This document shows positions 51,549-61,336 of a DNA stretch of 64,000 bases, in pieces. Made by a program: the position numbers and the translations under genes. The stretch comes from Gordonia lacunae (GTDB lineage: Bacteria; Actinomycetota; Actinomycetes; Mycobacteriales; Mycobacteriaceae). The notes beneath the pieces are model-generated. The model ran no database searches. It saw nothing but the letters and a program-made list of their open reading frames with translations, and was not told the origin of the DNA. The DNA lies in assembly GCF_002149015.1 (NCBI RefSeq), contig NZ_NGFO01000007.1, forward strand, positions 62,001 through 126,000. Reading direction: 5' to 3'. How positions within the stretch are numbered: the first letter of the stretch is position 1; each line of letters starts with the position of its first letter.

Positions 51549-53081
51549 ATGGCGAAACTGGTTACCCTCGGAAGGGTGTCCGCCTCCCCCGATTCCCCCG
51601 CACGCACCAGTGCCGCGATCACCGGCTTCGAGCGCACCTTCGTCGATGCGCTGACGCCCCTCTCGGTGCCGTGGCAGGGTGCCGACGCGCCCGCCCCGCG
51701 GCTGCTCGTCGTCAACGAGTCGCTCGCCGCCGACCTGCAGCTCGACGTCGAGGCGCTGCGCACCGACGACGGGGTCGCGCTCCTGTCGGGAGCTGCCGCC
51801 CCGGCCGACGCCGTTCCCGTCGCCACCGCCTACTCCGGTCACCAGTTCGGTGGCTACTCCCCACTTCTCGGTGATGGCCGGGCGTTGCTTCTGGGCGAAC
51901 TGATCGACCGCGACGGCCGGCGAGTAGATCTGCAACTCAAGGGATCCGGGCGCACGCCGTTCTCCCGGGGCGGCGACGGGTTCGCGGTGGTCGGGCCCAT
52001 GCTGCGTGAGTATCTGGTCAGCGAGGCGATGCACGCGCTCGGGATTCCGACGACGCGTTCGCTGTCGGTCGTGGCCACCGGGCGCGATATCCAGCGGACC
52101 GGTGCCGAACCGGGTGCGGTGCTCGCCCGGATCGCGGCGAGCCATCTCCGTGTCGGCACCTTCGAGTACGCGGTGCGGAACACCGACCTGACCCGGCAGC
52201 TCGCCGACTATGCGATCGATCGTCACTACCCGGAGCTCGCCGCGGACCCGGAGTCCGGAGGCAACCGCTACCTCGAGTTCTTCGAAGCCGTCCTCGAACG
52301 TCAGGCCGCTCTGGTGGCCCAGTGGATGCTGGTCGGCTTCGTGCACGGGGTGATGAACACCGACAACACGACGATCTCGGGTGAGACCATCGACTACGGG
52401 CCGTGCGCCTTCCTCGACGCGTTCGACCCCTCGGCGGTGTTCAGCTCGATAGACCACGCGGGGCGGTACGCCTACGGAAATCAGCCGGCCGTCCTCAAGT
52501 GGAACCTCGCCCGGTTCGCCGAAACCCTGCTCAGGTTCATGGCTGAGACGCCCGACGAGGCCATCACCGCGGCGACCGGGGTGCTGGACTCGTTCGAGGC
52601 ACGGTACGAGCGTCATTTCGCGACGGGGATGGCGTCGAAGATCGGTCTGGACGATGTGTCCGCCGACCCCGACCTGATCGCCGACCTCCTGACCCTGATG
52701 CGCGAGCATCGCGCCGACTGGACGGGTACCTTCCGCGCGCTGGCCGATGAGCTCCGCGGGGACCAGGTCCCGATCACCAGTCTCCTACCGCGGGAGCACA
52801 TCGGTCCGTGGCTCGACCGCTGGCGATCCGCGCTGGCCGCCGCCGGTCGCGACCCCGAGGCGGTCGCCTCGACGATGGATCGTGTCAATCCCGTGTACAT
52901 CCCCCGTAACCACCAGGTCGACGCTGCCTTGCGCGCCGCGACCGAGGGAGATCTGGAACCGTTCGGCCGGCTGCTGACGGCGGTCACTCATCCGTTCGAA
53001 CGTCGCACGGAGTGGGCGCACTACGCGGCGCCGGCCCCGCAGGCCTTCAGCGACACCTTCCAGACCTTCTGCGGCACCTAG
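51549..53081 (+). CDS. selO: Protein adenylyltransferase SelO (YdiU family)
   Basis: A 510-aa pseudokinase-fold enzyme that transfers AMP to Ser/Thr/Tyr residues, known in other bacteria to act in redox homeostasis. Motifs: [57 protein letters not shown] and [20 protein letters not shown], including catalytic and metal-binding Asn/Asp. It lacks the selenocysteine-containing end of animal SelO. Start ATG at 51549; TTG 51543 and GTG 51576 are alternatives. A DksA-like gene follows 24 nt later. Confidence 0.92.
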   Translation: MAKLVTLGRVSASPDSPARTSAAITGFERTFVDALTPLSVPWQGADAPAPRLLVVNESLAADLQLDVEALRTDDGVALLSGAAAPADAVPVATAYSGHQFGGYSPLLGDGRALLLGELIDRDGRRVDLQLKGSGRTPFSRGGDGFAVVGPMLREYLVSEAMHALGIPTTRSLSVVATGRDIQRTGAEPGAVLARIAASHLRVGTFEYAVRNTDLTRQLADYAIDRHYPELAADPESGGNRYLEFFEAVLERQAALVAQWMLVGFVHGVMNTDNTTISGETIDYGPCAFLDAFDPSAVFSSIDHAGRYAYGNQPAVLKWNLARFAETLLRFMAETPDEAITAATGVLDSFEARYERHFATGMASKIGLDDVSADPDLIADLLTLMREHRADWTGTFRALADELRGDQVPITSLLPREHIGPWLDRWRSALAAAGRDPEAVASTMDRVNPVYIPRNHQVDAALRAATEGDLEPFGRLLTAVTHPFERRTEWAHYAAPAPQAFSDTFQTFCGT

Positions 53082-53105
53082 CGAGACCTGTCGAATGAGC
53101 ACGTC

Positions 53106-53477
53106 GTGAACCCGGGTGAGGATGTCGATTCCCGCGATGCGCTGCTCGCCGAGAGGGAACGCACCGCCGCACTGATCGAATCCTTGTCGGCCCGCCTGGC
53201 CGCCGTCGTCGAGGCGACGAGCGATGCCGCGGCCGACGACGAGCACGACCCGGAGGGATCGACTCTGGCGGTGGAACGCGGGCATCTGGTCGCCCAGTTG
53301 GAACGTTCGCGGGTCCGGCTCGACGAGATCGGTGCGGCATTGGATCGGGTCGGCTCGGGCTCGTACGGCCGGTGTGAGACCTGCGGCGCACCAATCGGAG
53401 CGGAGCGACTCGAGGTGCTGCCGGCCGCCCGGCAGTGCGTGCGATGCGCGGCTCGTAGCCCGGCGAGACGATGGTGA
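53106..53477 (+). CDS. TraR/DksA-type zinc-finger protein
   Basis: A 123-aa protein: a coiled-coil N-terminus (LLAERERTAALIESLSARLA), HLVAQLERSRVRLDEIGAAL, then the DksA zinc finger YGRCETCGAPIGAERLEVLP followed by ARQCVRC. DksA-like proteins bind the RNA polymerase secondary channel; actinobacterial members such as RbpA-unrelated TraR/DksA are poorly studied. It follows selO by 24 nt and may be co-transcribed with it. Confidence 0.87.
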   Translation: MNPGEDVDSRDALLAERERTAALIESLSARLAAVVEATSDAAADDEHDPEGSTLAVERGHLVAQLERSRVRLDEIGAALDRVGSGSYGRCETCGAPIGAERLEVLPAARQCVRCAARSPARRW

Positions 53478-53592
53478 GGAGCGACCAGGAATTGGTGTCT
53501 GGTTCACCACCGACGTATGCGCGGATGGCCATACGCGGGTAGACCGGAGGGCGGGAGAGCACGCAAACGACTCGAACCGAGAGGTGTCCGGC

Positions 53593-54636
53593 ATGAAAGC
53601 CATCCAGATCGTCAAGCCAGGAAATCCGCCCGAGCTGCGTGAGGTCGACAAGCCGACACCCGGACCGGGGCAGGTGCTGCTGAAGGTGACCGCGGCCGGT
53701 GCGTGCCACTCCGACGATTTCGTGCTCAACATGCCCGCCGAGGGCTTCCCCTATCCGTTGCCGATGACCCTCGGGCACGAGGGAGCAGGCGTCGTCGCTG
53801 AAATCGGCAGTGGCGTCACGTCACTCACCGAGGGGGCCGCGGTCGCGGTCTACGGTCCGTGGGGCTGCGGCGTCTGTCATTTCTGCTCGCGTGGCCTCGA
53901 GAACTACTGCACTCGCGCCGCCGAGCTGGGCATCGCCCCTCCCGGACTGGGCAACGAGGGCGCGATGGCCGAGTACATGATCGTCGACGACGCTCGCCAT
54001 CTTGTTCCGCTCGGTGATCTCGACCCGGTTGCGGCGGTACCGCTCACCGATGCCGGACTCACTCCCTACCACGCGATCAAACCATCGCTGCCGAAACTCG
54101 TCGGCGGCACAACCGCGGTCGTGATCGGCGCAGGTGGTTTGGGACACATCGGGATTCAGCTGCTGAGGCACCTGACCCCGGCGAGGATCATCGCCCTCGA
54201 TGTCAGTGCGGACAAGCTCGCTTTCGCGCGTGAGGTGGGCGCGCACGAAACAGTCCTCAGTGATGCCGACGCCGTGGCGAATGTCCGGAAGATCACCGGA
54301 AATGACGGGGCCACAGCCGTATTCGACTTTGTTGGACTGCAGCCGACGATCGACACCGCGATGGGAGTCGTCGGCACCATGGGTGATGTCGTGATCGTCG
54401 GCATCGGTGACGGCGTGGCCGCGGCGAAGGTCGGGTTCTTCACGCAGCCGTACGAGGTGTCGGTGCGCGCACCGTACTGGGGTGCTCGCGACGAGTTGAT
54501 CGAGGTCCTCGACCTCGCCCGCGACGGTGTCCTGGAGGTCGCCACCGAGCAGTTCTCGCTCGACGACGGGCTCGAGGCGTATCGGCGGCTCGCTGCGAAC
54601 GAGTTGCGCGGACGGGCGGTCGTGGTGCCCGACTGA
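53593..54636 (+). CDS. Zinc-dependent alcohol dehydrogenase (MDR)
   Basis: A 347-aa medium-chain dehydrogenase. Catalytic zinc site: ACHSDDF with LGHEGAGVV; structural zinc: WGCGVCHFCSRGLENYC (four Cys). Cofactor motif VVIGAGGLGHIGIQLLRHL. The Asp in IIALDVSADKL favours NAD. It should oxidise an alcohol or reduce an aldehyde. The ATG at 53593 follows a modest GAGAGG site. Confidence 0.9.
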   Translation: MKAIQIVKPGNPPELREVDKPTPGPGQVLLKVTAAGACHSDDFVLNMPAEGFPYPLPMTLGHEGAGVVAEIGSGVTSLTEGAAVAVYGPWGCGVCHFCSRGLENYCTRAAELGIAPPGLGNEGAMAEYMIVDDARHLVPLGDLDPVAAVPLTDAGLTPYHAIKPSLPKLVGGTTAVVIGAGGLGHIGIQLLRHLTPARIIALDVSADKLAFAREVGAHETVLSDADAVANVRKITGNDGATAVFDFVGLQPTIDTAMGVVGTMGDVVIVGIGDGVAAAKVGFFTQPYEVSVRAPYWGARDELIEVLDLARDGVLEVATEQFSLDDGLEAYRRLAANELRGRAVVVPD

Positions 54637-54696
54637 CGTCGATCGGAGCCGCACCGGTGGGTGAGAGTTCGCCATTCACGCCGCGACGACGCAACC

Positions 54697-54708
54697 TACG
54701 GTACCGTA
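54697..54708. promoter_or_regulatory. TACGGTACCGTA palindrome / promoter of PlsC-like gene
   Basis: A perfect 12-bp palindrome ending 6 nt before the GTG at 54715. TACCGT (54702-54707) can act as a -10 element of a leaderless transcript, so a repressor bound here would block initiation directly. GGTAnnTACC-like sequences also occur within 2921-2931. Confidence 0.5.
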
Positions 54709-54714
54709 ACTTAG

Positions 54715-55440
54715 GTGAAGGTTGATCTGTCCGAGTCCCAGGCTGTGTACGAGCACTACCTCACCCATCAGCAGGATCGAACCCGCGCGCGGCTGATGTA
54801 CGGAGTGCTTGCCGCCCGGATTCGACCGGTCGTGCGTTTTCGCTCCCGGGACCGGCTCGGCCGCACAGTCCGCAGCGGGGCACCGTTGCTGATCGCGGCC
54901 AACCACGTGTCCGAACGGGACCCGCTGGTGCTCGCCGCAGCCGGGTTCCGTTCCCCGCTCCGGAGGAGGATCGGGAGCCTGCGGGTCCTCGCGAAGGACG
55001 AGTTGTTCGCTGACGCCGAGCAACGGAAGAAGATCGACACCCTGGGCGGGATTCCGGTCTTCCGCAGTAAGGACCACGGGGTGCGAGCGGCCGCGGAGGC
55101 AGGGCGTCAGATGATCGGCGTCTGCGTCGAACGGATGGCGCGCGGTGACAGCATCGCCGTGTTCCCGGAGGGGACCTGCAACGAGGGCGACCCCACGCAG
55201 GTGCAACGACTCGGTACCGGGATCGGCCACATCGCCCACCGAGCGCTGCGCAACGACGTCGGGGTGTGGTTGGTCTCGGCGGGAATCGCCTACCCGGACG
55301 GTGGCGGACGTCCCGTCGTCGCGATGGGCGATCCAGTGGATCTCCGTGCGCGGCGCGACGACACGCCGGCGGCGGTGACGCGCTGGATCCAGCGCGATCT
55401 GCAAAGCGTGGTCGACGACGCGTGCACTCACGCGCGCTGA
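54715..55440 (+). CDS. 1-acyl-sn-glycerol-3-phosphate acyltransferase-like (PlsC)
   Basis: A 241-aa acyltransferase with the catalytic LIAANHVSERDPL (Asn-His-x4-Asp) and AVFPEGTCNEG blocks of classical PlsC enzymes. It should acylate lysophospholipids at the inner membrane. There is no ribosome site; the gene is probably leaderless and controlled at the palindrome at 54697-54708. Confidence 0.87.
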   Translation: MKVDLSESQAVYEHYLTHQQDRTRARLMYGVLAARIRPVVRFRSRDRLGRTVRSGAPLLIAANHVSERDPLVLAAAGFRSPLRRRIGSLRVLAKDELFADAEQRKKIDTLGGIPVFRSKDHGVRAAAEAGRQMIGVCVERMARGDSIAVFPEGTCNEGDPTQVQRLGTGIGHIAHRALRNDVGVWLVSAGIAYPDGGGRPVVAMGDPVDLRARRDDTPAAVTRWIQRDLQSVVDDACTHAR

Positions 55441-55512
55441 CGCCGGACCCGCGCCAGGGGGTGACGACGTCGATCGGGTTTGGCTAGCGTGCCCGGGGGT
55501 TAAGCGCAGGAG

Positions 55513-56604
55513 ATGCAACGAGATGACGCCGCTGATCCAGCTGAACGAGACACGGCCGCAGCTGGCCGGGACATTCGCGACGACCCCGATTCAGCCGACC
55601 CCGACGACCCGCGCAAGCCGGACTCGCCGACGGATCTGACCAAGCCGTCGATGCTTTTCGTCTTGAAGAAGACGGCTCGCGAATTCTCCCGTGACCAGTG
55701 CACGGACCTCGCTGCGGCGCTGACGTACTACTCGGTGCTGTCGCTGTTTCCGGCTCTCCTCGCGCTGGTGTCGCTGCTCGGTGTGTTCGGTCAGGGCGAG
55801 AAGACGACCGACGCCGTCCTGCAGATGGTCGACGACCTGGGACCGTCCTCGGCCGTGGACACCCTGCGAGGTCCCGTCGAACAACTGGTGGCCGCCCCCA
55901 GTGCCGGTTTTGCACTCGTCCTCGGTCTGCTCGGCGCCCTGTGGTCGGCGTCCGGGTACGTCGGAGCATTCGGCCGTGCCATGAACCGCATGTACGAGAT
56001 CGACGAAGGCCGACCGATCTGGAAGCTCCGACCCATCATGCTGCTGGTGACACTCGTGGCTCTTGTGCTCGCGGCGGCGGTGGCACTGATGTTGGCGATC
56101 AGCGGGCCGATCGCCCAATCCATCGGTGATGCCGTCGGCTTCGGCGACACCGCGCTCACGGTGTGGAACATCGTCCGGTGGCCGATCCTGCTGCTCTTCG
56201 TCATCCTGATCGTCGCCATCCTGTACTGGGCGACGCCGAACGTGCAGCAGCCGAAGTTCCGATGGATCAGCGCCGGTGCGGTTCTCGCCATCGCCACCTG
56301 GATCGTCGCGTCCGCGGCGTTTGCGTTGTATGTCTCGAACTTCGGTAGCTACAACAAGACGTACGGGGCACTCGCCGGGGTCATCGTCTTCCTGCTGTGG
56401 CTGTGGTTGACCAACCTCGCGCTGCTCTTCGGTGCCGAATTCGATTCGGAACTCGAACGTGGCCGGCAGCTCCAGGCGGGAATGCCGGCCGAGGAGCACC
56501 TGCAGCTGCCGCCGCGGGACACCACGGCGTCGGACAAGAACGACGAGAAGGATCAGAAGTTCATCGAACAGGCGCGCGCGCTCCGCGAATCGCAAGGGAA
56601 CTGA
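55513..56604 (+). CDS. YihY/BrkB family membrane protein
   Basis: A 363-aa protein. An acidic, disordered N-terminus (to about residue 40) is followed by CTDLAAALTYYSVLSLFPAL, the YihY signature, and six membrane helices, including YGALAGVIVFLLWLWLTNLA; a charged C-terminal tail ends it. The family was once called ribonuclease BN by mistake and is probably a transporter or envelope protein. The start at 55513 lies directly behind AGGAG, so a later Met (about 55651) could be used. Confidence 0.87.
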   Translation: MQRDDAADPAERDTAAAGRDIRDDPDSADPDDPRKPDSPTDLTKPSMLFVLKKTAREFSRDQCTDLAAALTYYSVLSLFPALLALVSLLGVFGQGEKTTDAVLQMVDDLGPSSAVDTLRGPVEQLVAAPSAGFALVLGLLGALWSASGYVGAFGRAMNRMYEIDEGRPIWKLRPIMLLVTLVALVLAAAVALMLAISGPIAQSIGDAVGFGDTALTVWNIVRWPILLLFVILIVAILYWATPNVQQPKFRWISAGAVLAIATWIVASAAFALYVSNFGSYNKTYGALAGVIVFLLWLWLTNLALLFGAEFDSELERGRQLQAGMPAEEHLQLPPRDTTASDKNDEKDQKFIEQARALRESQGN

Positions 56605-56683
56605 GCCGCGGGGCGGCGCCCCGTAACGTCAGTGGAACCGACTGGGCACGAGCTCGGTCGATCGGCGGAAGGGACGTGGCACG

Positions 56684-57502
56684 ATGAGCCGCAATCAAGT
56701 GACCGGCGCGGTGGACCGCGCCACCGACAGCCCGTGGTTCGAGCGGCTCGCACGTGCCGGTCACGGTGTCAGCGGACTGCTGCACCTGCTGATCGCCTAC
56801 ATCATCCTGCGCCTCGCATTCGGCGGGGGCGGAAACGCCGATCAATCGGGTGCGCTGGGCATCTTCGCCGACTCCGCGGGTGGCCGCATCGTGCTGTGGG
56901 TCGCCGCGGTCGCGTTCGCCGCTCTCGCGCTGTGGCGACTCGCCGAGGCCATCGTGGGGCCACACGCCACCGAACCGGGAGAGGACAGTGACGGCGCCGA
57001 GCAGTGGTTCGACCGCGGGAAAGCTCTGTCGTTGGCCGTCGTCTATGTCGGTTTCGCCTGGTCGGCAATCCGTTTCGCCACCGGCCAGGGGAAATCGAGC
57101 GGTCAGGAGAATGCCGGTCTGACAGCGCGGCTCCTGCAGTCCGGTGGCGGCAAGTTCGTTCTCGTCGCAGCCGGTCTGATCATCATCGGCGTCGGGGTCT
57201 ACCACGTGTACAAGGGCGCGAGTCGATCGTTCCTCGACGATCTCACGATCTCCGACGACAAGGCGGCGACCGTTGCCGGCGTGATCGGCTACTGCGGCAA
57301 GGGCGTCGTCCTCGCCGGTACGGGCATCCTGGTCATCGTCGCGGTCGCGACCGCGGATCCGTCCAAGGCCACGGGAATCGACGGCGCGGTCAAATCGCTC
57401 GCCGGACTGCCGGCCGGTCAGGTGTTGATGGTGTTGGCCGCGGTGGGCATTGCCGCTTACGGCGTGTACTGCTATTGGCTGCTGCGGTTCGCGCGGATGT
57501 GA
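56684..57502 (+). CDS. DUF1206 membrane protein
   Basis: A 272-aa protein with three repeats of the DUF1206 unit, each with two helices: WFERLARAGHGVSGLLHLLI, then VVYVGFAWSAIRFATGQG, then GVIGYCGKGVVLAGTGILVI. Six membrane helices in total. The function is unknown. GGAAGGGA precedes the ATG. Confidence 0.9.
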   Translation: MSRNQVTGAVDRATDSPWFERLARAGHGVSGLLHLLIAYIILRLAFGGGGNADQSGALGIFADSAGGRIVLWVAAVAFAALALWRLAEAIVGPHATEPGEDSDGAEQWFDRGKALSLAVVYVGFAWSAIRFATGQGKSSGQENAGLTARLLQSGGGKFVLVAAGLIIIGVGVYHVYKGASRSFLDDLTISDDKAATVAGVIGYCGKGVVLAGTGILVIVAVATADPSKATGIDGAVKSLAGLPAGQVLMVLAAVGIAAYGVYCYWLLRFARM

Positions 57503-57515
57503 CACCGCGCGAACC
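57484..57515. terminator. Bidirectional hairpin at convergent gene ends
   Basis: Perfect 12-bp stem CGGTTCGCGCGG (57484-57495) and CCGCGCGAACCG (57504-57515) with an 8-nt loop. It overlaps the DUF1206 stop codon and lies 14 nt beyond the end of the convergent isochorismatase gene. It probably ends transcription from both sides. Confidence 0.65.
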
Positions 57516-57529
57516 GTGGCAGCCGACAC

Positions 57530-58165
57530 TCACGCGCCGAAGGCGTTTCGGCCCTCGATCGCGGAGTTCACGAGGTTGTCCTTGTCCAGCCCAGCGCCGG
57601 CAGCGGTGGCCTCGATCCAGGCGTCAGTCGTGGCGACTGCGGCGAAATTCGAATTGAACAACGCCATGAGGGTGTTGTGGACGTCTTCGGCAGATGCCTT
57701 CCCGGCAGCGTTCGCGAGGTGGATGGCACCGGTGGCGTCGGAGATGATCTCCACGTCGAAGCCGAGTTCCTCCGCGCCCGCCGCCGATGCCAGATCGCAG
57801 TTGTTGGTCATATAGCCGACGAGCGTGACGGTGTCCACGTCCTGGGATCGCAACCATTCCGCCAGGTCGGTTCCGCCGAACACGCTGCCGACGCTCTTGC
57901 GCACCGACTTCCACCGCCGAGTGACCCGTTCGGCGACGTGAGGATGCAGATCCCACGCCGGACTGCCCTCGGCGAACACCGGGGCGCCCGCCGGCAGCGT
58001 GTGTTGAACGACGGCCACCGGAATGCCGTTGGCTTCGGCGTGGTCGATGATCCGGGTGATGTTCGACAGACTCGTGTCCCTCGGGGGGTACTGGATGGCG
58101 AGCGGCCCGTCGAAATACGTGTTCTGGACGTCGACGAGGACGAGTGCGCGTCTGGGTGCGGTCAC
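57530..58165 (-). CDS. Isochorismatase-family cysteine hydrolase
   Basis: A 211-aa protein. LVLVDVQNTYFDG supplies the catalytic Asp, WKSVRKSVGSVF the Lys region, and GYMTNNCDLASAAGAEELG the Cys nucleophile (Cys123). Members hydrolyse nicotinamide, isochorismate or ureido compounds; the substrate is unknown. AAGGAGG precedes the GTG at 58165. It is divergent from a GlxA-like regulator, a frequent pairing. Confidence 0.88.
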   Translation of the reverse strand: MTAPRRALVLVDVQNTYFDGPLAIQYPPRDTSLSNITRIIDHAEANGIPVAVVQHTLPAGAPVFAEGSPAWDLHPHVAERVTRRWKSVRKSVGSVFGGTDLAEWLRSQDVDTVTLVGYMTNNCDLASAAGAEELGFDVEIISDATGAIHLANAAGKASAEDVHNTLMALFNSNFAAVATTDAWIEATAAGAGLDKDNLVNSAIEGRNAFGA

Positions 58166-58288
58166 GGGGCCTCCTTCGGTCGGGTGCGCGTCCTCGGTGC
58201 TGCGAAACGCGCGTTCCTCGATTGTGCGAGCGCGAGCACTAGATCGGACAGTGGCACAGATGCCCTCTATCGATGAGAATGAGCCACG

Positions 58289-59236
58289 ATGAGAATCGCG
58301 ATCTACGCTTTCGACGGTGTGTCGACCTTTCACCTGGCTGCACCCCAGCTGGTCTTCGGGGAGGTGACGCGTGTCCTGCCGTCCGAGTCGTGGGACACCG
58401 TGCTGTGGAGCGTCGACGGTGGCGACGTGACGGTTGCCGAGGGTTACCGCCTCTCCGGTGTCTCCGGACCCGACTCGGTGTCGACGGCGGACATCGTCGT
58501 GGTGCCGTCATGGCCCGAACACCTTCCCACGCTCGACGATTCGCTGCGGGACGTCCTCCTCGGTGCGCACGACCGTGGTGCGACCATCGTCGGGTTGTGC
58601 CTGGGCGCGATCGCCGTCGCGGATTCGGGTCTGCTCGCCGGCCGCTCCGCGGTGACGCACTGGGCAGCCATGGACGCCCTCGGTTCCCGGCACGCCGACA
58701 TCGAGCTCGACTCGCTGGTGCTCTATGTCGACCACGGTGACGTGATGACGTCGGCCGGAACGGTCTCCGCGGTCGACGCGTGCTTGCATCTCGTGCGGAA
58801 CCGACTGGGCGCCGACATCGCCAATGACGTCGCACGGCGACTGGTCGTCGCGCCGCACCGCGACGGCGGCCAGGCGCAGTACACACGCCGTCCCGTACCG
58901 GCGACCGCCGCCGACAACCCGATCGGCGACGTGATCGGTTGGGCTCTGGAACACCTCGACGAAACGCTGACCGTTGACCGACTCGCGGCGCAGGCGTGTA
59001 TGAGCACGCGCGGATTCGTCCGCAACTTCAAGGTCGCGACCGGAACGACCCCCGCGCACTGGGTGCTCTCTCAACGCCTCGATGCGGCCCGTGCCCTCCT
59101 GGAGACGACGGATCTCAGCATCGACACGGTCGCCCGGCGATGTGGTTTCGGCAGCGCCGTCACGATGCGTCAGAACTTTGCCGCCGCGTTCGCGACGTCA
59201 CCGGCGAACTATCGACGGCAGTTCCGCGGTAGATGA
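58289..59236 (+). CDS. GlxA-type AraC family regulator (DJ-1/PfpI plus HTH)
   Basis: A 315-aa protein. An N-terminal DJ-1/PfpI-like domain has VGLCLGAIAVADSGLLAGRS with the elbow Cys; the C-terminal AraC domain has two HTH units (LTVDRLAAQACMSTRGFVRN and LSIDTVARRCGFGSAVTMRQ) and ends NFAAAFATSPANYRRQF. It should activate genes in response to a small metabolite, probably including the divergent isochorismatase gene. Confidence 0.9.
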   Translation: MRIAIYAFDGVSTFHLAAPQLVFGEVTRVLPSESWDTVLWSVDGGDVTVAEGYRLSGVSGPDSVSTADIVVVPSWPEHLPTLDDSLRDVLLGAHDRGATIVGLCLGAIAVADSGLLAGRSAVTHWAAMDALGSRHADIELDSLVLYVDHGDVMTSAGTVSAVDACLHLVRNRLGADIANDVARRLVVAPHRDGGQAQYTRRPVPATAADNPIGDVIGWALEHLDETLTVDRLAAQACMSTRGFVRNFKVATGTTPAHWVLSQRLDAARALLETTDLSIDTVARRCGFGSAVTMRQNFAAAFATSPANYRRQFRGR

Positions 59237-59255
59237 CCTGGCGGGCCGAACCGGC

Positions 59256-60755
59256 TCAGCCCTGGGCCGGCTCCCCGACTCTCGGCGCCGCCCGATCCCC
59301 GGCCCGCGCAAAACGCAGCCTGTCGTCGGTGACCTTGCCCCGGAACAGCCGACGGTCTGCGTAGTAGCTCATCGACATGACCCACGGCTCCTTCGGGCCC
59401 TGCTTGGGCAGGGTGTCCAACGCCCGTTGCACATACCCGGCGCCGAAGTCGAGCAGCGGCCGCGTCGGCATGTCCGGGTCGGCAACCGCCCACACGCTGT
59501 CGTATCCCCGGGAATCCATGTGTGCGAGCAGCTTGCAGAAGTACTCGCAGAGCAAGCCGATCTTGAGGGTCCACGACGCGTTCGTGTAACCGATCGCCAG
59601 CGCGAAGTTCGGGACCCCGGACAGCATCATTCCGCGATAGACGACGGTGTCGGGCAGGGATACCGGTCGACCGTCGACCGTCAGCTCGATGCCGCCGATG
59701 ATCTTGATGTTCAATCCTGTTGCGGTGATGACGATGTCGGCCTCCAGCTCCTCGCCGCCCGCGGTCCGGATGCCGTTCTCGGTGAAGGTGTCGACACTGT
59801 CGGTGACGATCGAGGCCTTCCCCGAACGGATGGTCCGGAAGAGGTCGGCGTCGGGTACCACGCACAGCCGCTGGTCCCACGGGTTGTAGGGCGGATTGAA
59901 ATGGGTGTCCACCGGATAACCCTCGGGCAGTTGTGATTCGTTGATCTTGCGGATCATCCGGCGGGCGACCGACGGGAATCGCTGGCACAGCTCGAACAAC
60001 ACTCGTTGCTGAGCAACGTTCTTGTGACGGGTCAGCGCATAACCACGTTCGGTGCCGAAGACCTTCTTCAGGCCGTTGGCGATCGCATCTTCGCGAGGCA
60101 GCGGGATGATGTAGGTCGGCGTTCGCTGCAGCATGGTGACGTGTGCCGCTTGATCGGCCATGGCGGGCAGCAACGTGACTGCCGTCGCGCCGCTGCCGAT
60201 GACGACGATTCGCTTGTCCGTGTAGTCGAGGTCCTCGGGCCAGTGCTGCGGGTGCACGATCTCACCACGAAACCGATCGGTCCCGGCGAACTCCGGCGAG
60301 AAGCCCTCGTCGTAGTCGTAATAGCCTGAACCGCAGAAGATCCATCTGGCGCTGACCTGCACCCGTTCGGCGGTGTCGGTGCGTTCGATGTCGACGAGCC
60401 ATCGTGCCGCGTCGGACGACCACGCGGCTGACACGACTCGATGTCCATACCGGACGAGAGACGCCAGATCGTTCTCGTCGATCGTCTCGTGAAGGTAGTC
60501 GAGGATCCGCGGGGCGTCGGCGATGGCCTGTCGATCAGTCCAGGGCTTGAAGTCGTACCCGAAGGTGTGCAAGTCCGAATCGGACCGAATGCCCGGATAG
60601 CGGAACAGATCCCAGGTTCCGCCGGCGGTCTCCCGGGCCTCCAGGATGACGATCGACTTGCCGGGGTGCTCGGTGCGCACCCAGCGCGCCGCGCCGATGC
60701 CCGAGATGCCGGCACCCACGATGAGGACGTCGACGTCGTGTGGCGCTGTGGTCAC
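59256..60755 (-). CDS. Flavin-containing Baeyer-Villiger monooxygenase (EthA-like)
   Basis: A 499-aa flavoprotein. VLIVGAGISGIGAARWV binds FAD, the type I BVMO fingerprint FRGEIVHPQHWPED is present, and RIVVIGSGATAVTLLPAMAD binds NADPH. Length and motifs match EthA, which oxidises ketones and activates thioamide drugs in mycobacteria. The GTG has AAGGAG 8 nt upstream. No EthR-type TetR gene adjoins it, unlike the mycobacterial locus. Confidence 0.92.
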   Translation of the reverse strand: MTTAPHDVDVLIVGAGISGIGAARWVRTEHPGKSIVILEARETAGGTWDLFRYPGIRSDSDLHTFGYDFKPWTDRQAIADAPRILDYLHETIDENDLASLVRYGHRVVSAAWSSDAARWLVDIERTDTAERVQVSARWIFCGSGYYDYDEGFSPEFAGTDRFRGEIVHPQHWPEDLDYTDKRIVVIGSGATAVTLLPAMADQAAHVTMLQRTPTYIIPLPREDAIANGLKKVFGTERGYALTRHKNVAQQRVLFELCQRFPSVARRMIRKINESQLPEGYPVDTHFNPPYNPWDQRLCVVPDADLFRTIRSGKASIVTDSVDTFTENGIRTAGGEELEADIVITATGLNIKIIGGIELTVDGRPVSLPDTVVYRGMMLSGVPNFALAIGYTNASWTLKIGLLCEYFCKLLAHMDSRGYDSVWAVADPDMPTRPLLDFGAGYVQRALDTLPKQGPKEPWVMSMSYYADRRLFRGKVTDDRLRFARAGDRAAPRVGEPAQG

Positions 60756-60838
60756 CCGATTCTCCTTCGGTCATTCTCCGTGTGCGTTGGCATCCAGGAT
60801 GCCGCACAGTCGTCGTTCCCTGTGCCGGCGTGCCGAAG

Positions 60839-61279
60839 TCAGCTGTCACCTCGGTCGGCTGGTGTCCCGGCGCCCGGGCGTGCTGCGGCCGAGTCCTGGG
60901 CGACCGCCGCGCCCAGCAGTTGTCCACCGCTGGTCAGGAGTGCACGCCGCCATGGTGCCACGCCCTCGATCTCGATCTGGATGGACATGGACAACACGGT
61001 CCGGATGAGGACGATGAGCCCGAGGATGAGGGCATCCTCGATCGAGGGCTTGGAGGTGATCGTCCGGATGAGGTCGGCCGCGACCAGTACCTCCAGTCCG
61101 AGGAGGATGGCCGCCCCGAGTGTGTTGCGGAGCACGGAGAAGGCGGTGCCACCGCCCTCTCCGCGGCGGAGTGAACGAAACCCCAGCACGCAGGCGATGA
61201 TCGCTCCGACGATCATCGCGAATGCGCCGACAGCCTCGAACCCGACCGCGACCGTCGTGAACACGTCCTCGCCGCTCAT
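60839..61279 (-). CDS. DUF1622 membrane protein
   Basis: A 146-aa protein with three hydrophobic segments: FEAVGAFAMIVGAIIACVLG, TLGAAILLGLEVLVAADLIR and ALILGLIVLIRTVLSMSIQI, the last with the conserved Arg-Thr-x-Leu-Ser-x-Ser motif of DUF1622. A hydrophilic Ala/Pro tail follows. The function is unknown. Confidence 0.87.
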   Translation of the reverse strand: MSGEDVFTTVAVGFEAVGAFAMIVGAIIACVLGFRSLRRGEGGGTAFSVLRNTLGAAILLGLEVLVAADLIRTITSKPSIEDALILGLIVLIRTVLSMSIQIEIEGVAPWRRALLTSGGQLLGAAVAQDSAAARPGAGTPADRGDS

Positions 61280-61336
61280 GCGCGTCAGATTACGGGACCC
61301 GCGTTAGATACGAACCCGGTCGGGTACTCGCCCGTC

